The notes under the pieces were generated by a model. That model had not been told where the DNA came from. It made no database searches and saw nothing but the letters and a program-made list of their open reading frames with translations. A DNA stretch of 64,000 nucleotides from contig CM035806.1 of the NCBI GenBank assembly GCA_020466095.1, forward strand, positions 136,164,180 to 136,228,179, in the 5' to 3' direction. Both the position numbers and the translations under genes were made by a program. Below, piece by piece: positions 23,078-35,854 of the stretch. Within the stretch, counting starts at the first letter, position 1. Each line of letters opens with the position of its first letter. The DNA is from Chlorops oryzae. Taxonomy: Eukaryota; Arthropoda; Insecta; Diptera; Chloropidae.

Positions 23078-24178
23078 CCCAAGTAACAAAAATGTTTATT
23101 ATCATAACTTAAAGAAGTAGTGAAGAAGGCTACAAAAGGTATGCACTCCGTCTTTAAGACATATTAAAGTCCAAATTAAGTGCAAAAGGGCCCATGTGGG
23201 CGGTCCGATAGAAGAAATTGAGAAGCGTATTTCTATCTTAATTGCCACTTAAATAGGAGAGCGAAGTTTCAAATTCTAGTTTTTATCTTCTTAAAGGCTT
23301 CTTAACTCCAGCACAGCTTATGAGTTTATAAAAACATTCTCTATCTCTTTTTATCCCATTGATTTAAATACTAATGATAAAATGAAACGAAAACATATTT
23401 CGCAGAGGGTGTTGGTTCTGTCTAAAATTTTATTGACAAGATATTTGTGTTCATCAATGCTATGTTATGATTAAAATAAGTGACTTTGGTTTTTGTTCGT
23501 TACGCCAAATTGAAGCGATTTTACAAACGCAATGACTTTTTCGGTGAAATTACACCTGCTACCCCCTTCAAAATTCACGGGCCTTCATAATTGTTTGAAT
23601 TGATGAAATATTTTTGTAAAACAATTACGCTGAAATCAATGCGCTGGTGCTTAAAAATGTGTTTTTATGTGGGGTTTTAGTATATACTTTTCTTAAGTCA
23701 AATAATTTGCAAAGATTAACTCGTAAGCATTTTAAATTTCGTACAATCATAAGTATTGCTGCAAATTAGAAGGAACAAAAATATAATAATTTGCTTAGGA
23801 AATGTTTAACATCCAAGCGTACACCATTCCCTTCAGTGGTCGACACCGGACTGAAATGCAGGGTGGCCATAATTTTTTTCCATTTTGATAGCACACGTTG
23901 ATGAAAAACACTTTACTAATTTAAGTACGATATTCGAAGTATTAAATACGTCCCATCATACCGATTTAATGCTTCGAATATGGCTACTAATTTCAGAACC
24001 ATCTAAGACTGCTCTAAGAAGGATATTAAATACCAATTTAAAACCAAAGTGACAGCTCTACTTTAAAACCGATTTAAGTGACATTAAAGAAGGGAGGATT
24101 CAAATACCAAAAACTGATCATATTAAGTTTGAATAAAGAAATGAAATACCGAATGAATACCACATTTTGCTACTTGGG
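23078..24178. mobile_element. 1.1-kb element with CCCAAGTA tips
   Basis: The left end CCCAAGTAACAAAAATGTTT and the complement of the right end, CCCAAGTAGCAAAATGTGGT, form imperfect terminal inverted repeats. The right part contains blocks such as ACGATATTCGAAGTATTAAA and AATGCTTCGAATATGG. There is no coding capacity. The target duplication is unclear. The tips resemble other CCCA-tipped elements in the window. Confidence 0.5.
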
Positions 24179-24345
24179 GGGTAAGTGATTGTTTTCCCAT
24201 TCCTGAGGAAAGGTATTTTAACTCGAAAATTGAAAGATTGGTAAAAAATTGGATTTAATTTCTTAATTCAGAAAATGGATTTGCCACTCGCAATGTCAAG
24301 GTAATTAAAATTATCCCCCAATTTTGGGAGTCCCAAAATAATAGT

Positions 24346-25244
24346 TATACCCGACACACTCTGTGTCGAGGGTATATTGCGTTTGTGTGGTTGTGTGTAA
24401 CACCCAGAACCAGTCGAGATAGACCATACAAAATATATATAGAAATGATCAGCGTCACCAGGAGATTCGATTTAGACTTGTCCGTCCGTCTGTCTGTCCG
24501 TCTGTCTGTCTGTATACAGTTTTCTTATCGAAGGAGTTGAGCTATCTTGATAAAATTTGGTATGCGTGCTCATGGGGACATGAGTAAAAACAAGTTCGAG
24601 AATGGATCCGATCGGACCATTTTAAGGGGTACCTTCAATACTAGGGTCTGTTACGAAAATCACAAAAACTGCTCTAAAATCGAAGTTTTTCAACATATTT
24701 TGATGAAATTCGATATTTGAACATGTTTCAAGGCATGTAATACGATTTATAAAAACTTTTAAAGTGGGGGTGGCAGAAGGGCGTTTTTCGAAAATAGTCC
24801 CCTACACCCGAAATTCAAATGGGACTTGAACGAAATTTGGCACTTATGCTTCCTTTGTAGCCATAAACATCCTCGCAAAAAATATCCTTGATCGGTCCAT
24901 TATTAAGGGTACCTCCAGTACTAGGGTCTGTCACAAAAATCTCAAAACTGCCTCAAAATCGGACTTTTTCGAAATATTTCAATGAAACTTAGAATTTGAG
25001 CGTATATTGAAGCTTTCGATTAGAATTGAAAAAACATAGATAAGTGGGCGTGGAAAAGGGGCGGTTTGCATAAAGAAATTTAACAAAAGTCGGTATATGG
25101 GGCCCCTAATGGCCTCAAAAACCTCTTGAATATTCTTACTTAGTGGTCCTGGTTCTTGGGCGTGGTTCAAAAATTATTTAAACATGTGTTTTTGTGTCGG
25201 GTATTTTATTGTCAGGGTCGCCTGACTATAAAACCCTTACTTGT
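24346..25244 (-). mobile_element. DINE-1/Helentron-like element, near full length, minus
   Basis: Reverse-oriented copy of the 21188 element: it opens with TATACCCGACACACTCTGTG and ends GTCAGGGTCGCCTGACTATA-AAACCCTTACTTGTTTTT. Internal CCGTCCGTCTGTCTGTCCG, CTCCTTCG and GGGCGTGG blocks are present. It has no gene. Confidence 0.7.
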
Positions 25245-25766
25245 TTTTGTTTTCTTGACCGCGTTTTTTTTCGAAAGTTTATGGGTTGGAGTAGTTCTGA
25301 GAATTTTTTTCAGATTTTGTGTAACAGGTTTAGAGGTAGCTCTACGCGGATTTTCTCAAAAAGTCCTGCTTTTCTGAGTTTTTCGTGAAGACAGGTTCAT
25401 AAGCAATGTTTTTCTATAAATGTGGCTCCATAATTTCTTAATTTTATATGAAAATGGTTAAAAGTAATAATGGAATTTCAAAGTACGCAGAGTCCTCTTA
25501 AATTTGTTATAAGAAATAATAATTTTACTTTTGTAGTTCTAAAGCTATGTCTCATCCCACCCAACATTTGGAAGACTGTTTTATGAGAAGATTCATTAAC
25601 GAGTCGTTTTCGAGCCCCCTTCATGATTAGAAAATGATTGATCACATGCATGATTAAAAAAAGACTCGAAAACAACTCTTAAATACGTTTCAAAAGCGAA
25701 TCGCATTGAAAGTACAAAAACAAAACATAGAGCAATCTCCAAATTAATCACGTAGGGAATTAAAAT

Positions 25767-27141
25767 CAGGGCGTGAAACCGGAACCGAAACCGTAACCAA
25801 TTTTAACCGGTTTATTTTCCTAACCGAAATAAAACCGAAACCGATATTTTGTTTTTTTGGAAACCGGTTCCCGAACCGAAACCGAAACACCGAAACCGAA
25901 ACACCGAAACCGGTTCGAAACGGTTTATGAAACAATTTCCAACATCTTCCCCAAAATTTCATTTATTTCATGGTCGTTCATTAATACGCCACATAAACAT
26001 TCAGTCTGACTGATCAGTCACCCGTGCGCGTGTTTATGTACTCTTGCCTATACATTTCCCTTCATATGTCGGTGTGCCCCACACGTGCTTTTTTCACTAA
26101 AACAATTAACTGACTCATTCAGTCAATGTTTATGTGACTCTTAATCAATTACATACTTTGTTTACATGACCACTTGATACGTATTTACTCGACACGTTTA
26201 AGACTATCTGTCTTTTTTTGCCACCAGTAAAAATCGTGTAGGCAAACAGAGACAAATAGACTTAAGTGTGTCGAGTGAACACGTATCTAGCGGGTCGTGT
26301 AAACATTGTAAATGCCGATTATAAAAAAATAGCCACATCTTACACCATGTCCTAACTTCCACCAAAGATGCACCTTTTGGAAGCTTTTAGATTTTCGGCA
26401 CAAACATAATAAATAAGGTTTGTACGCATTTACACGTTAAGACATATCGATAATGAAACACATTTCTTGTAGGCCAGGCGCGAGGGGATGTTTCATACAA
26501 GTGCTTTTCTCCCACCCCGTGCGTCCCTTGCAGGTGAAAATTGTTTTCACTTTATGCCGGGTCAGATTTGTGAAACATGTTTCAAAATTATCCCATTTGA
26601 ATACATGGGAAAGAAAGAGAAGCATTGATTGAAGTATGAAGAATATTGTTCCGGAACAGTTAACAAACACCGTCTCTTTTCTTCTTACGTTTTTCTCTAC
26701 TTACTTAATTTCCTCAAAACATTTGATCGTGAGTCTGACTCTAGAATATCGAAATTTCTTAACGTGTAATTGCGTATTGACAACACCAAATTTAGTTTTG
26801 TGCTGTGAATATCAATGGTCTATAAACCGAACCCGACACGGTACTGAATTGCTTACTGAATCCTGAAAGGTTAAGGTGCGTTTGAAGTGTATTTCGTAGT
26901 CAAGATTTTTTATGTACTGCAACGACAGTTTGAAAATTTAACAATTTTAGGGTTTGCTTTGCAAGAGATTAATATCTTGAATTTTATCTGCGATTCTTAA
27001 AGTCTTTGAAAAACCGTAACCGGAACGAAACGATACCAAAACCGAAATAGTTTTTTTCAGAACGAAACCGTAATCGAAAGCATAAGCATTTCGTAACCAA
27101 AACCATAACCCGAACGTTATTTGTTTCGTTTACAAGCTCTG
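25767..27141. mobile_element. 1.4-kb hAT-type element, nested
   Basis: Tips are CAGGGCGTG at the left and CAAGCTCTG at the right (CAGAGCTTG in complement). Next to the tips lie subterminal arrays of GAAACCGAAACCG-type words (25775-25925 and 27010-27115), as in many hAT elements. It is flanked by ATTAAAAT and TTTAAAAT, an 8-base target duplication with one change. No transposase ORF remains. Confidence 0.75.
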
Positions 27142-27261
27142 TTTAAAATATGATCATTCAAATTGTTGCTATCTCATATTTCACTCAATATTTGACTCAA
27201 AATTGAATTGAATGGAATTTGACTTTAAAGTTTTAAACGAAAAATTTCCATGATTGGAAAG

Positions 27262-27340
27262 CTTGGTGTCGACGGGTGAGCACAGGACTAGAAAACGGGA
27301 GTTCCTAGGTTCAAATCCCACATAAGGCAAAGAAAAAAAA
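27262..27340 (+). repeat. tRNA-derived SINE head
   Basis: It reads TTGGTGTCGACGGGTGAGCA, then GACTAGAAAACGGGAG, then CTAGGTTCAAATCCCACAT (canonical B box GGTTCAAATCC), then an A-rich tail. It is the plus-strand sister of 15238-15315. Confidence 0.65.
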
Positions 27341-28586
27341 AAGGTTGAATCTATAATAATAGTACATATGTATAACATATACACGGAAAAGCCAAAAAAT
27401 GTGTATTGATTGAAAAAAAAATTTTTATTTTTTTTTTTTGGAAAGCAATTGATTATAAATATGAGTCATAGAAGACTCAAAAATGATTACAAATATGAGT
27501 CGTAGAAGATTCGAAAATAGTAACAAATATGACTCGAAAACGACTCGCAAATGATATCAAATACGACTCCCTAAGAAGAGATTTTTGATCAGAAAACAAG
27601 CGCATTATCGATCTTTTCAATCAGAAAGGCGACTCGAAAAAGACTCGCTTTTGATCAAAAATTTCAAAAAATGCTAGCTGGGATTATGTTCCCAAAAACA
27701 TTATAACAAAAATTCGTTGCATACTTCCAGGTTTACATTTGAAATTTTCATTGCTTACAGATACCAAATCTATATTAAATAGAAACAAAATGACGAGCTT
27801 TTCATAGACCCATATGAGATTCAAGAATGACCTCTTTTTGAGTGAGTTTTGATAAAATATTACAATATGATTTCTGAATTTCGTAAAATATACTATAAAC
27901 CAAAGAATAATGCCTTGCTGTTATTAATCACCTTTTTCAAATAACTGATCGAGATATGAGTGTTTCGAATTAGGTAGGCCGACTTTGTATCAAGTACCTT
28001 AGTATATGTACCTATATGTGTGTAGTGTATATGCTAATCTAGGCACATTTTTGTGCCCTTTGTTTACTTTCAAGTCCAGGATATAGTTTTAGAGAACACT
28101 TTAATTGAACTTTCACTATGAAAATATACAAAACATTCGATGAAAAATAGGCTATAATTGATCGCTTTATACAGCCCTGTGGAAGCGAGGAACAGGGGAA
28201 GTTCTTCCCGAGCTCGAAGCCCATTGAAGACCTTTTTGCATACACGTTCGTTTGGAGGAATAGAATGGAACCTCAAAGTTGAATGCACGATCGAAACAAA
28301 ATTGTTTCGTTTGACGAAAGACTTGACGAAAGACCTTTAAGTGTAGGTAAGTATTCCTTTTTTTTTTTTGAGGGCGGCCCTTCAACCTTGACTAAAACGA
28401 TCCGAAAGAGGAAAAAAGGAGGAAAAACTTTCACAAATATGTTCGAATTTTCCAATGCAAGGACTTGAATCTAATTCCACTTCATATAAACGTATTCATT
28501 GGGCAGCCCCTTAAAGTATGCAATGTTATTATCGACTTTTGTTATTTCCGCATCATTGTCGCAGTCTTTTCGGCCTCAAATTGTTA

Positions 28587-29646
28587 AGGGTCTGGCGGAC
28601 TGCGGCCCCCTGAAAGGGTTTTTGAAATTTTGTTGATGTTTAGATAGGTGGCATCTAAAAACACTGTAGGGATGACTTTTTATTGTTCTATTTCGAAAAT
28701 TCCTTGAGATAACCTTGAAAATCCTTTTTTAGTAAGCTTTTTTTTTTAATTTTATATCTTAAAAAATAATTAAGATAGGAAGATAAAACAAACGTTGGCC
28801 AACTGCTAATATAACACCAAATCTAAAAAAAAATATTCAATTTTTACACTGAGAAAATTTTTTCACACAACTAAAAATAAAATGTTTTTTTTTTGTTTTT
28901 TAATTGTATTCCCAGTTTGACCTCTAAGTATTTGCTGTCATTTAAAAAAAGTTTCATTCTAATTGGAGATTTGAGATTTTGAAAAAATTGCTAGTGCATA
29001 TGGATGCTCTCAGTATTGATATGCTGCGGTAAACATACAACTCACCCGACGTATGAGCAATGTTATACGTTTATCATGTATACGCAATCAAAACAACTTA
29101 TTACTTCATTTATTTTGATATAATTTTTTAATATTTTTAAATACAAAAACCATAATTTTTTACGCTTTTTCGGATGATTTTCGCGTTTTTTATAAAAAAA
29201 AAAAGCCTTTTCTGCACGTTTACCGCAGCATGTCATTACTGAGAGCATCCAAATGCACTAGCTATTTTTTGAAAATGACAGCAAATACTTATTTAAAAAA
29301 AATTTTTTAGACTGGCGTCGAACTGGGAACACACTGAAAAAAAAAATTAAAATTTGTTTTTTAGTTTTGTGAAAAAGTTTTCTCAGTGTAAAAATTTAAA
29401 AACTTTTTTTGATTCCGCCTTATATTAGCATTTGGCCAACGTTTGTTTCATCTTCCTATCTTAATTAGGTTTTGAGATATAAAATTAAAAAAAAAAGGAT
29501 TTTCAAGGATATCTCAAGGACTTTTTGAAATAGAACACTAAAAAGTCATCCCTACAGTGTTTATAGATGCCACCTATCGAAAAATCAACAAAACTTCAAA
29601 ATCCCTTTCAGGGTGCCGCATGCCTTTGCTCAACCGGCAAGACCCT
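28587..29646. mobile_element. 1.06-kb palindromic relative of the 4.1-kb long-TIR element
   Basis: Arms of roughly 430-450 bp (28587-29037 and 29217-29646) are imperfect inverted copies sharing AGGGTCT tips, CCCTGAAAGG, TTTTGTTGA, GGTGGCATCTAAAAACACTG and CTCTCAGTATTGA. The short centre has ACGTATGAGCAATG and TTATACG. It shares the tip and sub-terminal order with 1958-6083. Confidence 0.8.
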
Positions 29647-31296
29647 TTCCATTACTTTAGCTTTAAATCACGTTTTCGAAAATGTTTTCTTTCCCTTTCC
29701 TTTTTTTCGTTCCTTCCCTCTCTTTCTTTTTCCTTTTGCTTCAAGAAGGACATATCGAATTTACACTAAGCATCATATTCGGTCATTTTCCACATTGCGG
29801 GAGAGTGTAATGAATCATGCAGAAATCGGATGCCAGAAAAAGGCTAACGGCTCCATTTTGTGACATGCCGCGTCAGGTTGCGCATTGCAGCTTTTAATGA
29901 TTGATGGGCCCTATTTGTTGTTGTAATTTTTGTTATTGTTTTTGTTGTTTGTTGTTGTTGTTGTTAGAAGTATTAGTCTTTTACCAAAAGGAAAGCGTTT
30001 TTTCTCTTACCGTTGCAAAAATTCACGGGAGTTCCTAAAAGGCAATAAACACACAGCCAATCCAATCGGTCATGCTTTCATGGCTGCTTCGGCATATTCC
30101 GTCTTCAATATAGAATTTAAGCGCGTCAAGATAAGACTTCCCAAAGCGAGTTATTTGATAACCGATTTGAGTGGCTCTGTATGGCAGTTTATGTTTATGT
30201 GAATTTACGTATGGATCATAAATCGGTGATTTTACAGTTCAATTGAGTTGCATGAATAAAAGGATCCAGGTCCCTAAACTATTAAGATCCAACCCCCACT
30301 CGTGGGTAGTTTTAAAGTTAAAAATATCGGTTCATAAATTTGCTATCCAAATTATGGGTTATAGGAAACTATATAACTTACACTACTGATTGAACCTTAG
30401 CAGATCCGATTGATGGTAGTATGATTTTTTTTTTTAACTAATAAAATAACGTTCAATTGAATACCGAACGGAAAAAATACACAAAATCACTTACAAATAT
30501 CATCGTCGCTCATGTTAGCAAGCATTCGGCTGTCGCTCTTTTGTTTCGATCTATAAAATTTATTATCGAACGAGTTGAGTTGAGTTGAGTGGAGAAGAGT
30601 GTGAACAGTGTTTCCAAAAAAAAAAAGGAAAACAATTAAATAGATAAAAATGGAACGAAATGGAATAATATTGACTTTAAGGATTTATGTTTAACTGCGA
30701 TTGCGCAGAGCCACCGAATATCTTTTTAATACTTAAAGTACCCGCTGCGAAATAAATACTTTTAGGGGATTTCACTTGCACTGCACTTTATATCCCATGG
30801 ACGTATGAATTATTCCACTGTGCACGAGCGCTTATTTTGCGATTTGCGGCTTTCAACCGGCGATGGCAGATGATTCCTCTAAGCCTTTTGAATGCTGATT
30901 TAACTTTGAATACTTTTGACTATCTGCTCAACCTGTCGTCTTTGTCGTTATTTTTTTTTAATTTTTTTTTTTTTTTTTTGTGGGGGTTTTGTTTTTCTTT
31001 TCTGTTTTTATTTCGGCGGTTATCAAAATTTGCGAAGATTAGAGACACGCGCCAACAGAGCCGAACGCTTGTGTTCACGTTGCGGGTGCAAAGCATTGGC
31101 GGCAACGTAAATCGAAATGGAGTAGCATTTTAAGCGCTTTAAGAAGCGTCGTTCCCGTTACAATACTCATCCGATTTGACTGTTTTTGATATCGTTTAAT
31201 TTATTTTATTTGTCGCGCTTATTATATTGCATGATATCTTTTGAAAAGATTCTGGTTATCTTGCCATTCGCACAACCGCACACAAACGTGTGTATG

Positions 31297-31297
<1 letters not shown>

Positions 31298-31329
<32 letters not shown>
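31298..31329. repeat. CA microsatellite
   Basis: A clean CA dinucleotide run of about 15 units. Confidence 0.9.
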
Positions 31330-31331
<2 letters not shown>

Positions 31332-31923
31332 GCAAAAATATAGACATCCCCATATTGAAGTTAGACTGGCACTAATGAAGTTCAACCTCCAGCGAGAACA
31401 ATGGGCCAAAATTGCCATGACCTTTTTCTAAAATGATAAGTCGAAGGCATAATAGAGCTGTAGCCTACACATCCAAGTTCGCTCCTGTCAACATTTTTCC
31501 TATAGAAAAACAAAATTTACAGTCGACACTTAACTTTAACGAGAGTGAAATGTTTCACCTCATTAGACATATGAGCTATTAACCCATTTATTATCCCAAA
31601 TTGCCTGTAAAAAATCTTATAAAAATGAATAAAAACGCCATTGACTTTTGCAATTTTTTTAGGATGGAACTTTTCATGAATATTTATGGCAATTGAATAT
31701 ATGTAAGGAATTTTTAGAAACTTCTTAATTTTTTTTTTGAGTGTACAAAAGGCTATTTCATGACGATCATTCTTGTGCCGCGGCAAATGGGTTGAGTTGC
31801 ATTAATAGAGCAGAAAAAAAATGTATGCACCAATATAAAATATATAAAATCACAAGAACTAATTTGTATTTTTCATACGACATTTCACCCAACACTGTCC
31901 ACTGTAATTTTATAATATGAAAT

Positions 31924-31985
31924 ACAGTAAACTCCCGAAAAAGTTAAGTCTCACAAAAGTTAACAGTTAGGAGAATTTAATAAAA
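31924..31985 (+). mobile_element. pogo/Tigger-like terminal fragment
   Basis: ACAGTAAACTCCCGAAAAAG followed by TTAAGTCTCACAAAAGTTAA resembles the CAGT(A)AACTC-type ends of pogo/Tigger elements. Only one end is seen. Confidence 0.4.
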
Positions 31986-32169
31986 AGTTTGCCCTCATGG
32001 AAAGCCTTTTGAGCTTACTCTTATATTTTCGAATTTTTTCGCTATGTTTTGCAAAATTTTCGTAAACATTCAATGAACGCACACATAAACGAAGCTAAAA
32101 TCTATTTCTTTTGGCAAAATTTTAAAGGAAATTTATCAAAGATTCACAAAAAAAATTGAAAAATATTTG

Positions 32170-32400
32170 GTAATAAGACATTTTATGACCAAAATGGCTC
32201 CCAAAGTAAAAGAGGGTTTTATACGTCCAAAAATTGGCTATTAAACTTCATAAAAATTATTTCTCTGAAATGGAATGCTTAAGCGCAAGAATTATTTTTC
32301 TGAAACAAATTTTTTGTTTTCGCTTGTAACATCTCAGGGTTACATTTAAGACCTCTATCTACACTATAAAGCAAAACACATCAGTATGGAACACCCTGTA
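32170..32400. mobile_element. Right half of TACAGGG-tipped TA element
   Basis: It contains GGCTCCCAAAGTAAAA, CATCTCAGGGTTACATTTAA and the end GGAACACCCTGTA followed by TA, as does the right arm at 44330-44656. The left half is missing. Confidence 0.6.
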
Positions 32401-32921
32401 TATTTACATAGAATTACATACATATGTACTTACTTATATGCATATATGAAAACATTTATTTTATCACAATCAACTTGTCCTTATCAGAGTTGCTAAGAGT
32501 TTAACTCACTCACGACCGTAATCATAACCAACCAAGTATTTGATAAAATCATTTATTCAATATGAAAGCTCATTTGACAGTATCAACACGGCAACAACAA
32601 CCAAGCATCAACAACAACAAAGTCAGATTATGACAGTTGTGATTTCATCATTTGGTGTAATTGAGCTATCATTTCAACGGATAAACAAGGGCAAAAAATG
32701 AGGTGCGCACGATTAAAAATTCTCGGGTGCTTTCGGATTCCTTTCCTCCAATATAAAGTTATTTAGCACATAAACATTTGATTTTTTATCAGATAATTCT
32801 CGCATTGAGGTAAAAGACAGGAAGGCAGTACACACCCAGTTCTTTTAAGGCTACTTGAAAAGTAGAGTGGGAAAACAGTGAAACACATTTGCCTTCTCAG
32901 TTTTTGGGAACACACCAAAGA

Positions 32922-33541
32922 GAGCGCGCGATAGAGATGGAAAGGGTGACGGAAAGGAAAAGCGAGGGGGAAAGAGTGGGAGAGAAGGAGAGAGAGAGAG
33001 GTAGAGAGAGGAGAGAGAGAGGGAGAGAGAGGGAGGAGAGAGGGAGAGAGAGGGAGAGAGAGGAGAGAGAGGAGGAGGAGAGAGAGGAGAGAGAGGGAGA
33101 GAGAGGGAGAGAGATGGAGAGAGAGGGAGAGAGAGGAGAGGAGGAGAGAGGAGGAGAGGGAGAGAGGGAGAGAGAGGGAGAGGGAGAGAGAGAGGGGAGG
33201 GAGAGAGGGAGAGGGAGGAGAGAGGGGGAGAGAGGAGATGGGAGGAGGAAGAGGGAGAGAGGAGGAGGAGAGAGGGAGAGAGAGGGAGAGAGGGGAGAGA
33301 TGGAGAGAGGGAGAGAGAGGGAAGTGGGAGAGATGGGGAGAGATGGGGAGAGATGGGGAGAGATGGGGAGAGATGGGGAGAGATGGGGAGAGATGGGGAG
33401 AGAGATGGGGAGAGATGGGGAGAGATGGGGAGAGATGGGGAGAGATGGGGAGAGATGGGGAGAGATGGGGAGAGATGGGAGAGATGGGGAGAGATGGGGA
33501 GAGATGGTGAGAGAGGTAGAGAGAGAGCGGGTGAGTGGGGG
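32922..33541. repeat. 620-bp purine-only array (GGGAGA / GATGGGGAGA)
   Basis: The plus strand is almost exclusively A and G here, apart from scattered T and C. The left half is irregular GAGAGGGAGA, and the right half (about 33330-33510) a regular 12-base unit GGGGAGAGATGG. Open frames on both strands (including a 276-codon Ser/Leu/Pro frame) are products of the repeat. Long mirror-like purine tracts can form triplex (H-DNA). Confidence 0.9.
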
Positions 33542-33625
33542 AGAGTCTTTCTCGAGCCGCCTTTCTGATTAAAATAATCGAGTATGCGATCATTTTCTGA
33601 TCAGATATGAAACTTTTGTCGGGAG
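33541..33625 (-). mobile_element. Fragment of the AGCATTT-tipped element
   Basis: GTCTTTCTCGAGCCGCCTTT and CATTTTCTGATCAGA match the complement of 27600-27650. It directly abuts the purine array, which may have grown from or into it. Confidence 0.5.
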
Positions 33626-34599
33626 AAAATTGAACCCTTGCCGTGACTTGGTATAATCTCTTTATGGGAAGAGACCCAGTACCAAATGGTAATAGCTAGG
33701 AAGGGAGTTGGTAATAGCCCAAAGGGGGCGCGACCGCTGAACGCATCGCTGAATTTTAACACAGCGATGTCATTGAAAATTCAGGACTGAACGACTCGCT
33801 GAAGCAGTGGCATGAGTTGTTCAGCTCTTACCGATTTATATGCATTTAAGAATCGGTTTAAGATATTAATGAGATTTTTTTTATTATAATAAAACAAAAG
33901 CTTCAAAATTCAACGAAATATAATAAAATAAAATAAAGAAAAATTAAATAAGAAACAAAAAGAAGACTTCACAACATTTTAAAATAAAATCAACAATGAA
34001 AAATTGATAATATTGATATAGTGAGAACATAGCATTACCTTTCCACTTCAAAGATCACTTGAGATATGACATTCTTGAAGTAAGTGAGCGATAAAAACAT
34101 TTATCTGCCAACGCAAAAATTTAGCCATTTGTGCTATTCGAAATTCGTAAAGCCGAAATTACGTACTACTGGACGTCCACTGTAGTTTTATTGAAAAGGT
34201 TTCCTTTTAATATCTTCGAGGCACCTTCTTAATGTTATGGGATTTCTTCTTATTTTTACGTCTTATCTACTGTATTTTATTGAAAAGTTATTCCCCCTAA
34301 AATTTATACGGACATTCTCTATAGAGAAATCTTCTAAGGTTTGTTCTAATTTATAGGGTATTTTTTGTGGTCTTTTTTTGCCGGCAGAGCTCGGTAGGAA
34401 AACTTCATGTCGGACGATGATTTAAGCACCAATCAAACGTTTTTTCCTTCTTTGTGGCCTTCTTTTCTCGTGGCCTATCTATTATGGGGTGATAATTCAA
34501 TTTTGATTTGAATGATCGTTGAGATCAGTTACTGGTCACATGAGTTTAGCCTGTTGAAAGAATAATTCCCATCATTAGAGCCTTATATCTGCGGCATCC

Positions 34600-34925
34600 G
34601 TGGTATTCATATAGATCCAATGGGCCCATAAAACAGATAGGTGACCTAAGGCCCTCAGAGGAGAATTTTCCGATTCTGCGGGATGCCCTGAGATGAAAAA
34701 AGAAACATCCTTATTGGTATTTTTTTCAACTCGCTTTCTTAAATTGGTCTTATCGACCCCTTGAATATATTCATTGAAAGCAGTAAATGGCTTTTCAAAA
34801 AATAGATCTCCGTATATACGTTATACACTATATATCTCTGAGCAGAGATAGGGTATCACAATGTACCTATCAGGTCTAAGTGCGCTCTAGGGGCGGCCCA
34901 GCTAACCCAACCTAACCTAACCTAG
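34600..34925. repeat. Unclassified repeat ending in CCTAA units
   Basis: The segment ends GGGGCGGCCCAGCTAACCCA then about three CCTAA units. Similar AACCTAACCTAA ends are frequent in fly interspersed repeats. The run is too short to be telomeric, and flies lack such telomeres. Confidence 0.35.
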
Positions 34926-35349
34926 TGGGTACACCCTTAAGCTCTTCAATCAACATAAAAACAAACAGCAAAAATAGCATTGTTTGTCAATTTTATTTAC
35001 ATGTTGGCCTTATTTGGACTGATACCTGCCGCTCTTGAGAGACGAGTCCTCGAACGAATTGTCAGCGATTCAGTCAGTCAATCAGCATGTCCGTGCGTCA
35101 CTCAGTCATCCATTCAAGCGTATCTGTATGTGAATTTGACGTGATCTAACAAGTCGGAGACATAATACAATATGAGATCTCTTTTGTTGTTGTTATTGTT
35201 ATTCTTGTCGTTTTTGCTTTAGTTTTTCAAAACGATTTCGAACTCGATTTTTCCAGCTTTCAAGTACATATTCCTAAATAATTGTGTTTAAGTGAACAGA
35301 TAAGAGGAACGGCAATGAAACCACAGAACACAACAAATTGAAGTAATAA

Positions 35350-35415
35350 AAACGAAGATGAAGATGAAGATAAAGATAAAGACAAAGACGAATACACGGA
35401 CGAAGACGAAGACGC
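35350..35415. repeat. Degenerate GAAGAT/GAC repeat
   Basis: Runs of GATGAAGATGAAGAT decay into AAAGATAAAGACAAAGAC and GAAGACGAAGACG. It might look acidic in one frame but is not flanked by coding signals. Confidence 0.6.
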
Positions 35416-35763
35416 AAGAGAATGAGATTTTGTAATTTATGCAACAATTTCTGAAAAGAATGAGACATTTTTCGAAATAAAAAAAAACAATTAAATTTAT
35501 GTAAATATTAATGCATCCGAAGCGCGTTTACCCAGAAATGCAAATTACAAATTTAGCCCGTTGACCGACTATACATACGTACATATGTGGACGCAAAAGT
35601 GGAAAAGTTGACAGGAAACGAATGCTGTATATTGCCGCCAAGCGCACGAATGCAATTCTCGCCGTTAAATGTCGCAAAAAAATAACAAATAAAGATAAAT
35701 AATTTCTCAACGAAAGCGTCGCTAAAAGCAGCACGAGATTTTTGACACCGATTTTTTACGCAC

Positions 35764-35852
<89 letters not shown>

Positions 35853-35854
35853 CA
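35764..35854. repeat. CT microsatellite
   Basis: A CT run of about 90 bases with two TTCT interruptions. Confidence 0.9.

Larger units (their letters stand above)
25556..27682 (+). mobile_element. AGCATTT-tipped element, split by a hAT and a SINE
   Basis: The left end CCCACCCAACATTTGGAAGA and the complement of the right end (CCCAGCTAGCATTTTTTGAA) are related, and both arms carry CGAGTCGTTTTCGAGC-type words followed by TGATTAGAAAATGATTG or TGATTGAAAAGATCG. The right arm is built from degenerate units with GAGTC and GACTC (27455-27655). The hAT at 25767 and a tRNA-like module at 27262 lie inside. Fragments of this family are at 15705 and 33541. Confidence 0.55.

Noticed and set aside
28286..28360. 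Plus-strand exon ending at AAGTGTAG|GTAAGTATT
   Set aside because: A good donor-like site, but no acceptor and no coding-like frame in front of it.
30006..30033. 24-nt microexon on the minus strand (CTTTTAG ... CAACG|GTAAGAG)
   Set aside because: Splice-like motifs fit, but the segment is too short and its peptide too nondescript to separate from chance.
32763..33593. 276-codon Ser/Leu/Pro frame and 227-codon Glu/Arg/Gly frame
   Set aside because: Both are translations of the GGGAGA purine array with no flanking gene signals.
34905..34925. CCTAA run as telomere sequence
   Set aside because: Only about three units, internal, and flies do not use the TTAGG telomere repeat.
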